Position numbers and translations under genes: made by a program. Below, in pieces: positions 63,101 through 64,000 of a DNA stretch of 64,000 bases; position 1 is the first letter of the stretch; every line of letters starts with the position of its first letter. The stretch is from Arenicola marina (taxonomy: Eukaryota; Annelida; Polychaeta; Arenicolidae). The stretch covers positions 18,453,123 through 18,517,122 of the forward strand of contig OZ025263.1 in the NCBI GenBank assembly GCA_964019135.1. The letters run 5' to 3'. The notes beneath the pieces are model-generated. The model ran no database searches, was not told the DNA's origin, and saw only the letters and a list, made by a program, of their open reading frames with translations.

Positions 63101-64000
63101 CGAGTCACGCTCCGATCAGAGACAAACTGTAGGCGCATCACGTTACTTGTAGACGTGACCGCGGGAGGCATGGTGTTGCCACAATACCTGATAATAATAA
63201 TAATAAAAATAATAATAATCAGAATAATAATGATAATAATAATAACAATAATAATCAATATAATAACAATAATAATAAATATAATAACAATAAATAATAA
63301 TAAATAAATAATAATAATAAATACAATAATAATGATAAAGAATAATAACAAATAATAACAACAGAAATAACAACATTAGAGAAGGAGATAATACCAAATC
63401 GTATTTGTAAAACACATGCGCATAAATAATTATCGAAAATAAAATAATGACAAAAAAAAAAGTAATATTTTGATAACCCTTACAAAGATAAGGCAAAACC
63501 AATGAAAATATTTCAATATTAATAAATGGTATTATTAAACATGAAAGTAACGATTTTCTCCCAATGTTTTAACGCAGTGGTCCTAATTGTCTAATTGCAT
63601 AGTACTGTTAAACCTAAGGCTAAGTTCAGTGTCGTTATTTTGTCGATGTCGTTTTTTCAGATCAGTGTCGGAATTTGGGGGTCAATGTCGAATGTCGATT
63701 TTTCAAATATGCTTGTATCGCCATTTACCCATTCCAGACCCCGCAAACTCCATCATTGTTAAATGGCTAGCTTCCCAATGTTCGTAAAAAATCAAGCGGG
63801 TAAAATAGAAAAACCCAATGTTGGAGCTTACATTCCAAGCCGCGTGCCGTTGCTGACCGCGTCATAGATGGCCAGGTAGTCATAGCGACAGTTAGAGTGG
63901 TGCTCCATGACGAAGGTGGAGAAGGTGAGTCTCACGACCAAGCCGATGGGTACGGTGATGATGTAAGAGCAGTTAGCGCCGTGGGGATACACCTCAGGGT
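492..64000 (-). CDS. CUBN: Cubilin-like multi-CUB receptor gene, internal part (40 exons, 20.5 CUB domains)
   Basis: Forty minus-strand exons join into one open reading frame without a phase conflict and encode consecutive CUB domains of about 110 residues. Each typically has CGG near its start, a C-x-W strand, a C-x-x-DY-(L/V)-E motif, (R)-(F/Y)-CG and a closing GF-x-(A/L)-x-Y motif. Introns between domains are phase 1. Most domains are also split once internally, often in phase 0 after the DY-x-E motif. Long uninterrupted CUB runs are characteristic of cubilin, a peripheral membrane receptor that works with amnionless and megalin to endocytose ligands. EGF repeats and both termini lie outside the window. 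Another secreted multi-CUB protein cannot be excluded without the ends. Confidence 0.85.
701..1418. other. Intron between CUB T and CUB U, no feature seen
   Basis: AT-rich unique-looking sequence. No CUB motif, tandem array or transposon end was seen on either strand. Confidence 0.6.
1419..1581 (-). CDS. CUBN: CUB T, second-half exon
   Basis: [40 protein letters not shown]. Acceptor TCCCAAG (phase 0), donor GGAC/GTGAGT in phase 1. Confidence 0.9.
1582..2329. other. Intron inside CUB T
   Basis: Unique-looking sequence with a 14-base C tract near 1718-1731 followed by CTCGGGG-type repeats. Nothing else recognised. Confidence 0.6.
2330..2535 (-). CDS. CUBN: CUB T, first-half exon
   Basis: [41 protein letters not shown]. 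The acceptor ACACCAG after a long C-rich tract gives the needed phase 1. The closer CTCCAG would shift the frame. Donor GAG/GTCAGT in phase 0. Confidence 0.88.
2710..3130. repeat. 35-bp tandem array with TGACCTTGACC core
   Basis: About eight regular and several degenerate copies of a 35-bp unit containing GACCTTGACCTCATATTACT. It begins about 240 bases into the intron after CUB S. On the minus strand each unit reads GGTCAAGGTCA, which matches the extended half-site of ERR/SF-1-type nuclear receptors. Whether it is used is unknown. Confidence 0.85.
3373..3590 (-). CDS. CUBN: CUB S, second exon (long)
   Basis: [50 protein letters not shown]. Acceptor CTCCCACAG in phase 2, donor G/GTACGT in phase 1. 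Confidence 0.93.
3659..4483. mobile_element. MITE-like element with inverted ends
   Basis: The left end TAGGGCTATA is mirrored at the right by TATAGCCCTA. The similarity continues inward for about 60 bases on each side and includes TTTTGGGGACAAACAAAC in opposite orientations. The 825 bp between has no coding capacity. This fits a non-autonomous DNA transposon of undetermined family. I could not settle the target-site duplication. Confidence 0.6.
5015..5439. promoter_or_regulatory. Cluster of four CTCF-like motifs
   Basis: CCAGCAGAGGGAGCT (plus, 5015-5030), ACGCCCTCTGCCGGG (minus, 5051-5065), CAGCGCCGCCTGGTGTTGG (minus, 5092-5110) and GCCCGCCCCCTGGTGTTGG (minus, 5421-5439) each resemble the vertebrate CTCF core. 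They surround exon CUB S 1. The resemblance is by eye, and no binding is implied. Confidence 0.35.
5152..5278 (-). CDS. CUBN: CUB S, first exon (short)
   Basis: [34 protein letters not shown], ending AG/GTAGGG in phase 2 before the third cysteine. Acceptor ACTGCAG. Confidence 0.9.
5881..6069 (-). CDS. CUBN: CUB R, second exon
   Basis: [14 protein letters not shown] supplies the third-cysteine strand (DW for DY). [27 protein letters not shown] and GWLARYTV follow; W replaces F in the closing motif. The chosen acceptor is TTTCACAG at 6070. An alternative AG about 34 bases upstream is also in phase and would add some ten residues. Donor G/GTAACC, phase 1. Confidence 0.78.
6555..6690. repeat. 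33-bp tandem repeat, four copies
   Basis: Four near-identical copies of a unit with ATGCAATATCAATAAACATG and a CATGTTTGTCATG palindromic part. Confidence 0.8.
6916..7826. repeat. 48-bp minisatellite, about 19 copies
   Basis: The unit contains AAGCCCACGTTAGGTGGGTG and CAGATACAGCGTACAG, with few substitutions between copies. Because 48 is a multiple of three and the unit lacks stops in several frames, long repetitive open frames appear on both strands. They have no start context, splice fit or domain similarity. It lies in the CUB R intron. Confidence 0.95.
7827..9187. other. Intron sequence within CUB R
   Basis: Contains an ATC/CAT microsatellite with an inverted-repeat core near 7895-8000, and a 44-bp direct duplication around 8868-8955 (GTGTCGTATTGCAAAAAC twice). 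No exon-like segment was recognised. Confidence 0.6.
9188..9560 (-). mobile_element. SINE family 2 copy interrupted by a nested SINE family 1 copy
   Basis: 9188-9289 and 9501-9560 together resemble the tRNA-derived family also seen at 38213-38385, including GGTTCGAATCC as B box on the minus strand. Between them, 9290-9500 is a family 1 copy (AGGACGCTCTAACC, GGTCATATCGCGTC). Family 1 therefore inserted after family 2. Confidence 0.7.
9870..10130. repeat. GA-rich 26-bp tandem repeat
   Basis: Units of about 26 bp of the type AGAGAGACACAGAGTGAGAG, purine-rich on the plus strand, followed by G-rich tracts at 10210-10270. Confidence 0.9.
10646..11032 (-). CDS. CUBN: CUB R, first exon with basic-acidic insertion and KRKRR site
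   Basis: Starts as a normal [47 protein letters not shown]. About 70 residues without CUB character follow. This stretch holds a KRKRR dibasic cluster (10797-10811), a serine-proline stretch and an acidic tyrosine-rich [13 protein letters not shown]. The exon ends ACGT/GTAAGT in phase 1, and the third cysteine comes from the next exon. KRKRR fits the furin consensus R-x-(K/R)-R, so proteolytic processing inside the domain is possible. That is inference. Confidence 0.88.
11033..11911. other. Intron sequence between CUB R and the DIRS element
   Basis: Holds a perfect 18-bp palindrome CAATCGGCATGCCGATTG at 11482-11499 in a GC-richer block (about 11265-11720). That block has recurring ATGCGAA/AATGCGC-like motifs and looks like an old repeat. 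No coding similarity was recognised. Confidence 0.5.
11946..12086. repeat. DIRS inverted terminal repeat, low-coordinate end
   Basis: From ACATACTTACCTCCGGCAC to CCTCTTTTCTGA. Reverse-complementary, with few mismatches, to 16599-16739. A further 34 bases outward (11912-11945) belong to the element as judged by their inverted copy at 12148-12198. Confidence 0.9.
12064..12700 (-). pseudogene. DIRS tyrosine recombinase, catalytic domain missing
   Basis: The N-terminal core-binding part is readable: [43 protein letters not shown]. After [11 protein letters not shown] the frame runs directly into the complementary region and the terminal repeat. The R, H-x-x-R and Y catalytic residues of the family are therefore absent. 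The product could not catalyse integration. The upstream part overlaps the RNase H region in another frame, as is usual in DIRS. Confidence 0.8.
12148..12198. repeat. DIRS internal complementary region
   Basis: Inverted copy of the element's low-coordinate terminus (11912-11962), containing TTATAAAGGGGTC. In DIRS elements this region aligns the two ends for circle formation. Confidence 0.8.
12417..14486 (-). pseudogene. DIRS reverse transcriptase/RNase H, broken
   Basis: The RT part (from about 14480 down to 13410) shows [38 protein letters not shown] and the catalytic YFDDW. The RNase H part continues in another frame: [50 protein letters not shown]. An in-frame stop follows at 13053-13055. 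A conserved DIRS tail ([28 protein letters not shown]) resumes beyond the stop. At least one frameshift (about 13410-13470) and one stop disable it. Confidence 0.85.
14511..16127 (-). pseudogene. DIRS gag-like ORF with arginine-serine repeats, disrupted
   Basis: Starts [10 protein letters not shown], followed by about 110 residues of SR/RS dipeptides (a likely nucleic-acid-binding region) and then a helical region ending [15 protein letters not shown] 37-bp tandem duplication (14982-15055) then shifts the frame. The original continuation is visible in another frame from [16 protein letters not shown] downstream. No zinc knuckle was seen. Confidence 0.75.
16599..16739. repeat. DIRS inverted terminal repeat, high-coordinate end
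   Basis: From TCAGAAAAGAGG to GGTAAGTATGT. Mirror of 11946-12086. Host sequence resumes with TCAGCGCTATGAACTC. No target-site duplication is evident, as expected for tyrosine-recombinase elements. Confidence 0.9.
16793..18524. repeat. 92-bp array built on the CUB Q 2 splice donor, about 19 copies
   Basis: Each unit reads, on the minus strand, CTTAAGGCGT/GTAAGTACCG, matching exon end and donor of 18525-18684. About 80 further bases of intron follow, including CAGGTTGTCCCCAG. It directly abuts the functional donor and stops about 50 bp before the DIRS element. Confidence 0.95.
18525..18684 (-). CDS. CUBN: CUB Q, second-half exon, founder of a 92-bp array
   Basis: [40 protein letters not shown]. 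Acceptor TTACCAG in phase 0. Donor GCGT/GTAAGT in phase 1. The exon end CTTTAAGGCGT and the donor recur, as CTTAAGGCGT, in each unit of the array at 16793-18524. Confidence 0.9.
18685..19120. other. Intron segment with SINE family 1 fragment
   Basis: 18770-18940 is a plus-oriented, head-less copy of SINE family 1 (GCGATATGACCAACAG, AGCGTCCTGAATATAC). The rest is AT-rich and unremarkable. Confidence 0.7.
19121..26092. repeat. 7-kb array of 27-36 bp units carrying the CUB Q 1 exon end and donor
   Basis: About 200 units. The commonest is CCTCCACATAGTCGTTCATA followed by CAAACTAACTCCTCA. On the minus strand each gives GAACGACTATGTGGAG/GTGAGGAG, the end of exon 26093-26277 with its donor. A second unit type (AATAGCTTCTCACCCCTACA) and a recurring multi-unit block (for example near 20700, 21180, 21600, 22020, 23220, 23940, 24480, 25020) give higher-order structure. 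Confidence 0.97.
26093..26277 (-). CDS. CUBN: CUB Q, first-half exon, founder of the 7-kb array
   Basis: [41 protein letters not shown]. Acceptor CTAACAG, donor GAG/GTGAGG in phase 0. The bases for NDYVE plus the donor are repeated about 200 times in the intron (19121-26092). The true donor is taken as the one closest to the coding body, but neighbouring copies are near-identical. Confidence 0.9.
26278..26922. repeat. AT-rich intron with degenerate tandem repeats
   Basis: From about 26390 to 26760, diverged copies of a unit with TGTCAGTAATTTATGCAGTG alternate with T-rich stretches. It lies between CUB P and CUB Q. Confidence 0.6.
26923..27145 (-). CDS. CUBN: CUB P, second exon (long)
   Basis: [53 protein letters not shown]. 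Acceptor CTCCCAG in phase 0, donor G/GTGAGG in phase 1. Confidence 0.92.
27501..27622 (-). CDS. CUBN: CUB P, first exon (short)
   Basis: [34 protein letters not shown], ending early at AAG/GTGACA in phase 0, before the third cysteine. Acceptor TCTGCAG. Like CUBs G, H and S, its internal intron lies upstream of the DY strand. Confidence 0.9.
27623..28420. other. AT-rich intron between CUB O and CUB P
   Basis: Contains about four copies of a 25-30 bp TATAATATTTTACCTAT repeat (27880-27990) and A-rich tracts near 28170-28300. No coding signal. Confidence 0.7.
28421..28573 (-). CDS. CUBN: CUB O, second-half exon
   Basis: [41 protein letters not shown] replaces the usual CG(x). Acceptor TTTGGCAG, donor G/GTGTGT in phase 1. 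Confidence 0.9.
28640..32545. repeat. 19-bp minisatellite, about 200 copies
   Basis: The main unit is AAGGCACGGTGACTGAAGT; a second type is AAGTCACTGAGACTGAAGT, enriched at 29720-31020. It fills most of the CUB O intron and ends about 65 bp before the acceptor of 28421-28573. On the minus strand every unit has CTTACTTCAG, an acceptor-like string. Long open frames here are repeat artefacts. Confidence 0.97.
32595..32810. repeat. 41-bp tandem repeat, about five copies
   Basis: Nearly identical units with AATAACAGGATAGTGTATAC and ATAACTCTTCAATGTTCCC. The homogeneity suggests recent expansion. Confidence 0.9.
33061..33273 (-). CDS. CUBN: CUB O, first-half exon
   Basis: [48 protein letters not shown]. 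The loop before C-x-W is longer than in its neighbours. Acceptor CTTTCAG, donor G/GTCAGT in phase 1. The following intron is about 4.5 kb, mostly tandem array. Confidence 0.92.
33274..34005. other. Intron between CUB N and CUB O
   Basis: An AT microsatellite-like region at 33310-33420, a G/C tract at 33580, and a three-copy 29-bp repeat (GATATGACGTAGGCACGGCC) at 33890-33980, ending about 25 bases past the CUB N 2 donor. Confidence 0.7.
34006..34183 (-). CDS. CUBN: CUB N, second-half exon
   Basis: [46 protein letters not shown]. Acceptor CTGCTCAG (phase 0 entry), donor G/GTGAGT in phase 1. Recognised by motifs in a frame without an ATG. Confidence 0.9.
34184..34728. other. Intron inside CUB N
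   Basis: About five degenerate copies of a 21-bp ATTTAGAGATCTGTTCAAAT unit at 34430-34530; otherwise unique-looking sequence. Confidence 0.65.
34729..34910 (-). CDS. CUBN: CUB N, first-half exon
   Basis: [50 protein letters not shown]. The exon has no internal ATG-led open frame of note and was found by its CUB motifs and fitting phases. Acceptor GTTGCAG, donor TTG/GTAAGT in phase 0. Confidence 0.9.
34925..35065 (-). mobile_element. SINE family 2, partial copy
   Basis: TTTTAGGCCGTTTGCATGC, GGGCTAATAAACTGGGCCAA and GATCTGCGG match the copy at 38213-38385; the tRNA head is cut short. Confidence 0.65.
35090..35312. repeat. Duplicated intron start after CUB M 2
   Basis: ATTCCGAAACTAAGTACCGAAATGTATGGAAACC occurs directly at the donor and again at 35155-35190. 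Each copy is followed by C tracts and CCCTACCTAACC; the GTTGGT donor is not preserved in the distal copy. Confidence 0.75.
35313..35453 (-). CDS. CUBN: CUB M, second-half exon
   Basis: [39 protein letters not shown]. Acceptor TTCTGCAG, donor G/GTTGGT in phase 1. The first intron bases recur about 120 bp downstream (35155-35195). Confidence 0.9.
35454..36184. other. Intron inside CUB M
   Basis: Mostly unique, AT-rich. A (TA)n dinucleotide run of about 30 bases is at 36080-36112. Confidence 0.7.
36185..36391 (-). CDS. CUBN: CUB M, first-half exon
   Basis: [39 protein letters not shown]. Acceptor GCCCACAG, donor G/GTAAGT in phase 1, about ten residues past the DF motif. Confidence 0.92.
36715..36889. 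repeat. 21-bp array seeded at the CUB L 2 donor
   Basis: About eight units of TATTACATTGACCCACTGACC type. Minus strand AATAG/GTCAGTGGGTCAATG copies the exon end ATAG and donor GTCAGT. Some units also spell AGGTCAGTGGGTCA, a direct repeat of nuclear-receptor half-sites spaced by two. Confidence 0.85.
36890..37068 (-). CDS. CUBN: CUB L, second exon
   Basis: [48 protein letters not shown]. Acceptor TTCCGTAG with phase 2 entry. An earlier GT after AAGGCCAG is out of phase; the donor ATAG/GTCAGT gives the required phase 1. That junction seeds a 21-bp array downstream. Confidence 0.87.
37069..37810. other. Intron inside CUB L
   Basis: Unique-looking, AT-rich sequence with a G tract near 37347-37358. 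No exon or repeat recognised. Confidence 0.6.
37811..38190 (-). CDS. CUBN: Fused exon: CUB K second half plus CUB L first half
   Basis: This exon is about twice the usual size. It reads [31 protein letters not shown] (end of K), then straight into [34 protein letters not shown] (start of L), without the phase 1 intron found between all other domains here. Acceptor CATTTCAG; donor GA/GTATGT in phase 2. Loss of one intron is the simplest explanation. Confidence 0.92.
38213..38385 (-). mobile_element. tRNA-derived SINE, family 2, near complete
   Basis: On the minus strand the head reads TGGTGTAGTGGTTATCGCAC (A box) with GGTTCGAGTCC (B box). A body follows with GAATGAATGAATC-like and GTTTATCCCTTGTGATCAC segments. 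Copies or pieces occur at 9188, 34925, 44605, 49003, 52285 and 56810. Confidence 0.8.
38777..38961 (-). CDS. CUBN: CUB K, first-half exon
   Basis: [35 protein letters not shown] replaces DY at the calcium-site loop, so the aspartate is kept but the tyrosine is lost. Acceptor TTGTGCAG, donor AAT/GTGAGT (phase 0). Confidence 0.9.
39276..39413 (-). CDS. CUBN: CUB J, second-half exon
   Basis: [36 protein letters not shown] and KYG. Acceptor TCTTTCAG followed by CAG, so a NAGNAG choice of one residue is possible. Donor G/GTGCGT in phase 1. Confidence 0.9.
39735..41215. repeat. 52-bp array carrying the CUB J 1 exon end and donor, about 28 copies
   Basis: Minus-strand units read GATATGATTACGTCATGCCT, then GTAGAAG/GTAAGG and about 25 intronic bases with GCGCGCTGGTCTTG. 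The exon at 41216-41419 ends in the same sequence with C for T. Most units retain an intact donor. The array occupies most of the intron. Confidence 0.95.
41216..41419 (-). CDS. CUBN: CUB J, first-half exon
   Basis: [37 protein letters not shown]. Acceptor TTCCACAG; donor G/GTAAGG in phase 1, a few residues past the DY motif. The last 27 or so bases and the donor are the unit of the array filling most of the following intron. Confidence 0.92.
41530..42420. repeat. 24-bp array with GTAAGT in most units
   Basis: The unit GATGAGTATGACATTGACTT plus ACAC shows, on the minus strand, GTAAGTCAATGTC. A longer 66-bp order is seen at 41580-41800. It begins about 130 bases past the CUB I 2 donor. Homology to the exon end is not evident. 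Confidence 0.9.
42551..42761 (-). CDS. CUBN: CUB I, second-half exon with proline-rich linker
   Basis: [40 protein letters not shown]. It then runs past the normal domain end into [16 protein letters not shown], a proline-rich spacer before CUB J. Acceptor GATCAG, donor A/GTAAGC in phase 1. This is the only long interdomain linker in the window and may act as a hinge. Confidence 0.9.
43058..43245 (-). CDS. CUBN: CUB I, first-half exon (first cysteine pair lost)
   Basis: The start reads [19 protein letters not shown] where other domains have CGG, and DYSWTV where they have C-x-W. Both partners of the first CUB disulfide are thus missing together. CIYDYLQ keeps the third cysteine. Acceptor TCTCAG, donor CAG/GTCAGC (phase 0). 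Confidence 0.9.
43246..44230. repeat. Intron with GTACGG/GTACAG hexamer array
   Basis: 43760-44155 is (GGTACG)n and (GGTACA)n with GATACG blocks, starting about 75 bases past the CUB H 2 donor. The remainder (43246-43760) is unique-looking. Confidence 0.9.
44231..44430 (-). CDS. CUBN: CUB H, second exon
   Basis: [45 protein letters not shown]. Acceptor TTTCGCAG (phase 2 entry), donor A/GTGCGT in phase 1. As in CUB G, the early internal intron places the third cysteine in the second exon. Confidence 0.92.
44605..44985 (-). mobile_element. SINE family 2 copy with tandemly amplified tRNA head
   Basis: The block TGGTGTAGTGGTTAGCGCAT, with GACCACAGATCAATAGGTCC, occurs about six times in a row (unit about 55 bp), starting roughly 35 bases after the donor of exon 44994-45126. 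The tRNA-like A box is kept in each unit. Confidence 0.75.
44994..45126 (-). CDS. CUBN: CUB H, first exon
   Basis: [35 protein letters not shown]. The exon stops early, before the third cysteine, at CAG/GTCAGT in phase 2. CGV stands for the usual CGG. Acceptor ACGTATAG. A tandemly amplified tRNA-SINE head lies about 35 bases downstream of the donor. Confidence 0.88.
45158..45345 (+). repeat. Dispersed GTGTCG-rich repeat, copy 1
   Basis: TTCAGATTCTCAGTGTCGGC, GGGGGTCAATGCCGCATGTC and CCTTTACCCCTGCCAGACCC. Related copies are at 63603-63760 (plus) and 48595-48800 (minus). The family was not recognised. Confidence 0.7.
45612..46806. repeat. 20-bp array starting at the CUB G 2 donor
   Basis: About 55 units of AATCTGTCCATTAAACACCC type. 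Minus strand: the intron begins GTTGGTGTTAAATGGACAGA and the unit GGGTGTTTAATGGACAGATT is a copy of it. The array therefore starts inside the first bases of the intron. Confidence 0.92.
46807..47049 (-). CDS. CUBN: CUB G, second exon (long)
   Basis: Begins [12 protein letters not shown] and continues [41 protein letters not shown]. It therefore carries the third cysteine that normally lies in the first exon. Acceptor CCTTACAG, donor G/GTTGGT in phase 1. A roughly 20-bp array starts directly in the intron behind the donor. Confidence 0.92.
47252..47365 (-). CDS. CUBN: CUB G, first exon (short)
   Basis: [32 protein letters not shown]. The internal intron comes much earlier than in other domains: it splits the glycine after HP in phase 1, before the strand carrying the third cysteine. 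Acceptor GCCGCAG, donor G/GTATGG. Confidence 0.88.
47366..48365. other. Intron between CUB F and CUB G
   Basis: Mostly unique-looking, with G and C homopolymer tracts at 48043-48056, 48190-48210 and 48302-48341. A short SINE family 1 piece (GGTCATATCGCG) is at 48366-48398. Confidence 0.6.
48418..48580 (-). CDS. CUBN: CUB F, second-half exon
   Basis: [40 protein letters not shown] and ITG. Acceptor CCTGCAG, donor G/GTTAGT in phase 1. A short SINE fragment lies about 20 bases past the donor. Confidence 0.9.
48595..48800 (-). repeat. Dispersed GTGTCG-rich repeat, copy 2
   Basis: Inverted relative to the copies at 45158 and 63603: GGGGTAAATGGCGACGCGCG, CGACATTCGACATTGACCCC, GAACTTAGCCAAAATGCGAC. 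Confidence 0.7.
49003..49105. mobile_element. SINE family 2 fragment
   Basis: GGGGCTAAACTGAGCCAATC and CAAGACGATAAAGCAGGGAT match the body of the family; the tRNA head is absent. Confidence 0.55.
49495..50904. repeat. 27-bp array with a CRE palindrome per unit, next to the CUB F 1 donor
   Basis: About 50 units of CATGACGTCACGAGGGTGTC plus ACTCCCC. Minus strand: the intron starts GTGAGTGACAACCCTCGTG and units repeat AGTGACACCCTCGTG, so the founder is the intron start, but the GT itself is lost (GGGGAGTG). Most units hold TGACGTCA, the CREB/ATF palindrome. Confidence 0.95.
50905..51086 (-). CDS. CUBN: CUB F, first-half exon
   Basis: [28 protein letters not shown] and CQYDYVS. Acceptor GTGCAG, donor TCG/GTGAGT in phase 0. 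A 27-bp tandem array begins a few bases into the intron and copies its first bases, minus the GT. Confidence 0.93.
51087..51507. other. Intron between CUB E and CUB F
   Basis: Contains a tRNA-like duplicated piece near 51440-51480 (CCTACCAACTAGGCCACGG twice), probably a SINE head fragment. The rest is unremarkable. Confidence 0.6.
51508..51676 (-). CDS. CUBN: CUB E, second-half exon (GC donor)
   Basis: [31 protein letters not shown] and [11 protein letters not shown]. Acceptor GCTGCAG. The only phase 1 donor that fits the next exon is GAG/GCAAGT, a non-canonical GC donor with an otherwise perfect U1 match. The nearest GT would be phase 2 and break the frame. Confidence 0.88.
52070..52251 (-). 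CDS. CUBN: CUB E, first-half exon
   Basis: [27 protein letters not shown] and CAYDSLE. The tyrosine of the usual DY motif is replaced by serine, while the aspartate is kept. Acceptor CCCACAG, donor GAG/GTGACA (phase 0). Confidence 0.92.
52252..52566. other. Intron start after CUB D array
   Basis: Includes a SINE family 2 piece at 52285-52330 (GTGTTTTATGCCACTTTTGTGG); otherwise unique-looking. Confidence 0.55.
52567..55179. repeat. 55-bp array carrying the CUB D 2 exon end and donor, about 47 copies
   Basis: Units read, on the minus strand, AACGGCTTCCGTATGGAATA, CCTGAC and then a donor followed by TTCACCTCCACGGATCC. Two donor versions alternate: TGTCG/GTCAGT (majority) and GGTGG/GTAAGT. The functional exon end is TGTGG/GTAAGT. 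Exon part about 33 bases, intron part about 22. Confidence 0.97.
55180..55342 (-). CDS. CUBN: CUB D, second-half exon
   Basis: [31 protein letters not shown] and a closing GFRMEYLTV. Acceptor TCTTTAG, donor G/GTAAGT in phase 1. The last 33 or so exonic bases and the donor form the unit of the 2.6-kb array that occupies the intron start (52567-55179). Confidence 0.92.
55343..56245. other. Intron inside CUB D
   Basis: AT-rich, unique-looking sequence without recognised exons, arrays or transposon ends. Confidence 0.6.
56246..56427 (-). CDS. CUBN: CUB D, first-half exon
   Basis: The domain starts [11 protein letters not shown], with CNN replacing the usual [21 protein letters not shown] and CQHDYVE follow. 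Acceptor TTTCAG, donor GAG/GTGGGA in phase 0. The four-cysteine CUB pattern is kept despite the changed glycines. Confidence 0.92.
56428..57006. other. Intron between CUB C and CUB D
   Basis: A short SINE family 2 piece at 56810-56865 (GTGTTTTAGGCCACTTTTGT) in otherwise unique-looking sequence. Confidence 0.6.
57007..57160 (-). CDS. CUBN: CUB C, second-half exon
   Basis: [20 protein letters not shown] starts the exon in phase 0; [19 protein letters not shown] closes the domain. Donor A/GTAGGT gives the phase 1 end that fits the next exon (Asn codon). Acceptor TACTTCAG. Confidence 0.9.
57272..57530 (-). mobile_element. tRNA-derived SINE, family 1
   Basis: The minus-strand head contains GAGCTAGAGCGCTCGC. 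The body has AAGAGTAGGGGGTTACCCTC and GGTTCGAGACC, matching the copy at 61650-61905. Confidence 0.75.
57740..58680. repeat. Block of duplicated segments beside the LINE
   Basis: GCGAAGTCGTCTATGCGGCT with GGCCCACGCCAGGTGAAACC occurs at about 57760 and 57842. CGGGCTGCTACAGCTTGATG plus TCGGGCCAATAAAATTG occurs at about 58419 and 58642. ACATGACGTCACGCACAA occurs at 58058 and 58550. Probably copies of an unclassified dispersed repeat. Confidence 0.65.
58715..59735 (-). pseudogene. Non-LTR retrotransposon reverse transcriptase fragment
   Basis: Visible RT blocks: [80 protein letters not shown] frame change then leads to [17 protein letters not shown], and a further one to [18 protein letters not shown] (FADD at 58807-58818). 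No endonuclease and no 3' tail are present. At least two frameshifts make it non-functional. It lies inside the CUB C intron, in the gene's orientation. Confidence 0.85.
59800..59981 (-). CDS. CUBN: CUB C, first-half exon
   Basis: [18 protein letters not shown], then ECFWQI and CLYDYVE at the 3' end. Acceptor TTTCAG; donor GAG/GTGAGC in phase 0, directly after the calcium-site DY-x-E motif. The acidic residues of a calcium-binding CUB (D of FDMED and D of YDY) are present. Confidence 0.93.
59982..60742. other. Intron between CUB B and CUB C
   Basis: Unique-looking sequence with a C tract near 60437-60452. It has a short GC-box/CCAAT-like stretch (GATTGGCTATAGCG, CCCCGCCCAC) at 60676-60705. 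Confidence 0.55.
60743..60903 (-). CDS. CUBN: CUB B, second-half exon
   Basis: Encodes [22 protein letters not shown] and the closing GFQATYDG. Acceptor GTTCCAG, donor G/GTAAGT in phase 1. Length and motif order are typical of second-half exons in this gene. Confidence 0.92.
61144..61223 (+). promoter_or_regulatory. Core-promoter-like cluster, antisense to the gene
   Basis: CCAAT at 61144-61148, TATATAAAG at 61166-61174, and CCAAAATGG around an ATG at 61206 that opens only a five-codon frame. The spacing resembles a compact promoter, possibly a relic of a transposed small gene. No downstream coding sequence supports a gene. Confidence 0.3.
61650..61905 (-). mobile_element. tRNA-derived SINE, family 1, best copy
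   Basis: The minus strand starts with GGTAGCTCAGTGGGTTAGAG (A box) and later GGTTCACACCC (B box). A body follows with GTCCTCCTTCGCAAAGAGTA and CCATTGACGCGATATGACC. The B box and body deviate from a true tRNA, so this is a SINE and not a tRNA gene. Confidence 0.8.
61934..62129 (-). CDS. CUBN: CUB B, first-half exon
   Basis: Opens with [18 protein letters not shown], followed by RDCEW and a C-VNGDYLEI motif, the standard first half of a CUB. Acceptor TTTACAG, donor GTAAAG, ending in phase 2. The arginine codon is completed by the next exon (R-NGG). A SINE copy sits immediately downstream in the intron. Confidence 0.92.
62265..62827. repeat. G-rich low-complexity tandem sequence
   Basis: GGGGTGTGTGAGGGGAAGG-type imperfect units on the plus strand, extending the array behind CUB A 2. 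Confidence 0.85.
62828..63056. repeat. Tandem copies of the CUB A 2 exon end and donor
   Basis: Four to five units of about 57 bp. Minus strand ACATGGCCATCAACGCCTCC followed by TTAG/GTAACC or TCAG/GTAACC, copying the end of exon 63057-63187 and its donor, then C-rich spacer. Confidence 0.93.
63057..63187 (-). CDS. CUBN: CUB A, second-half exon
   Basis: Contains [18 protein letters not shown] and the closing [12 protein letters not shown]. The acceptor follows a TAATAATAA tract (TTATCAG). The donor CAG/GTACCC ends in phase 1, as do the other interdomain introns. The last 28 bases of this exon plus its donor are repeated several times just downstream in the intron (62828-63056). Confidence 0.88.
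63190..63360. repeat. TAA trinucleotide microsatellite
   Basis: (ATA)n-type sequence immediately upstream of the CUB A 2 acceptor; on the sense strand it supplies a T-rich tract. Confidence 0.9.
63603..63760 (+). repeat. Dispersed GTGTCG-rich repeat, copy 3
   Basis: AAGTTCAGTGTCGTTATTTT, GGGGGTCAATGTCGAATGTC and CGCCATTTACCCATTCCAGA match the copies at 45158 and 48595. Confidence 0.75.
63832..64000 (-). CDS. CUBN: CUB A, first-half exon (cut by window edge)
   Basis: Codes for the core of a CUB domain: NCSYIIT, then [11 protein letters not shown] and a terminal NGTRLG. The opening CGG part is beyond position 64000, so the exon is incomplete. The donor GTAAGC at 63831 splits a codon after two bases (phase 2), and the next exon supplies the third base to give GMYCGN. 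The internal intron is phase 2 rather than the commoner phase 0. Confidence 0.85.
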
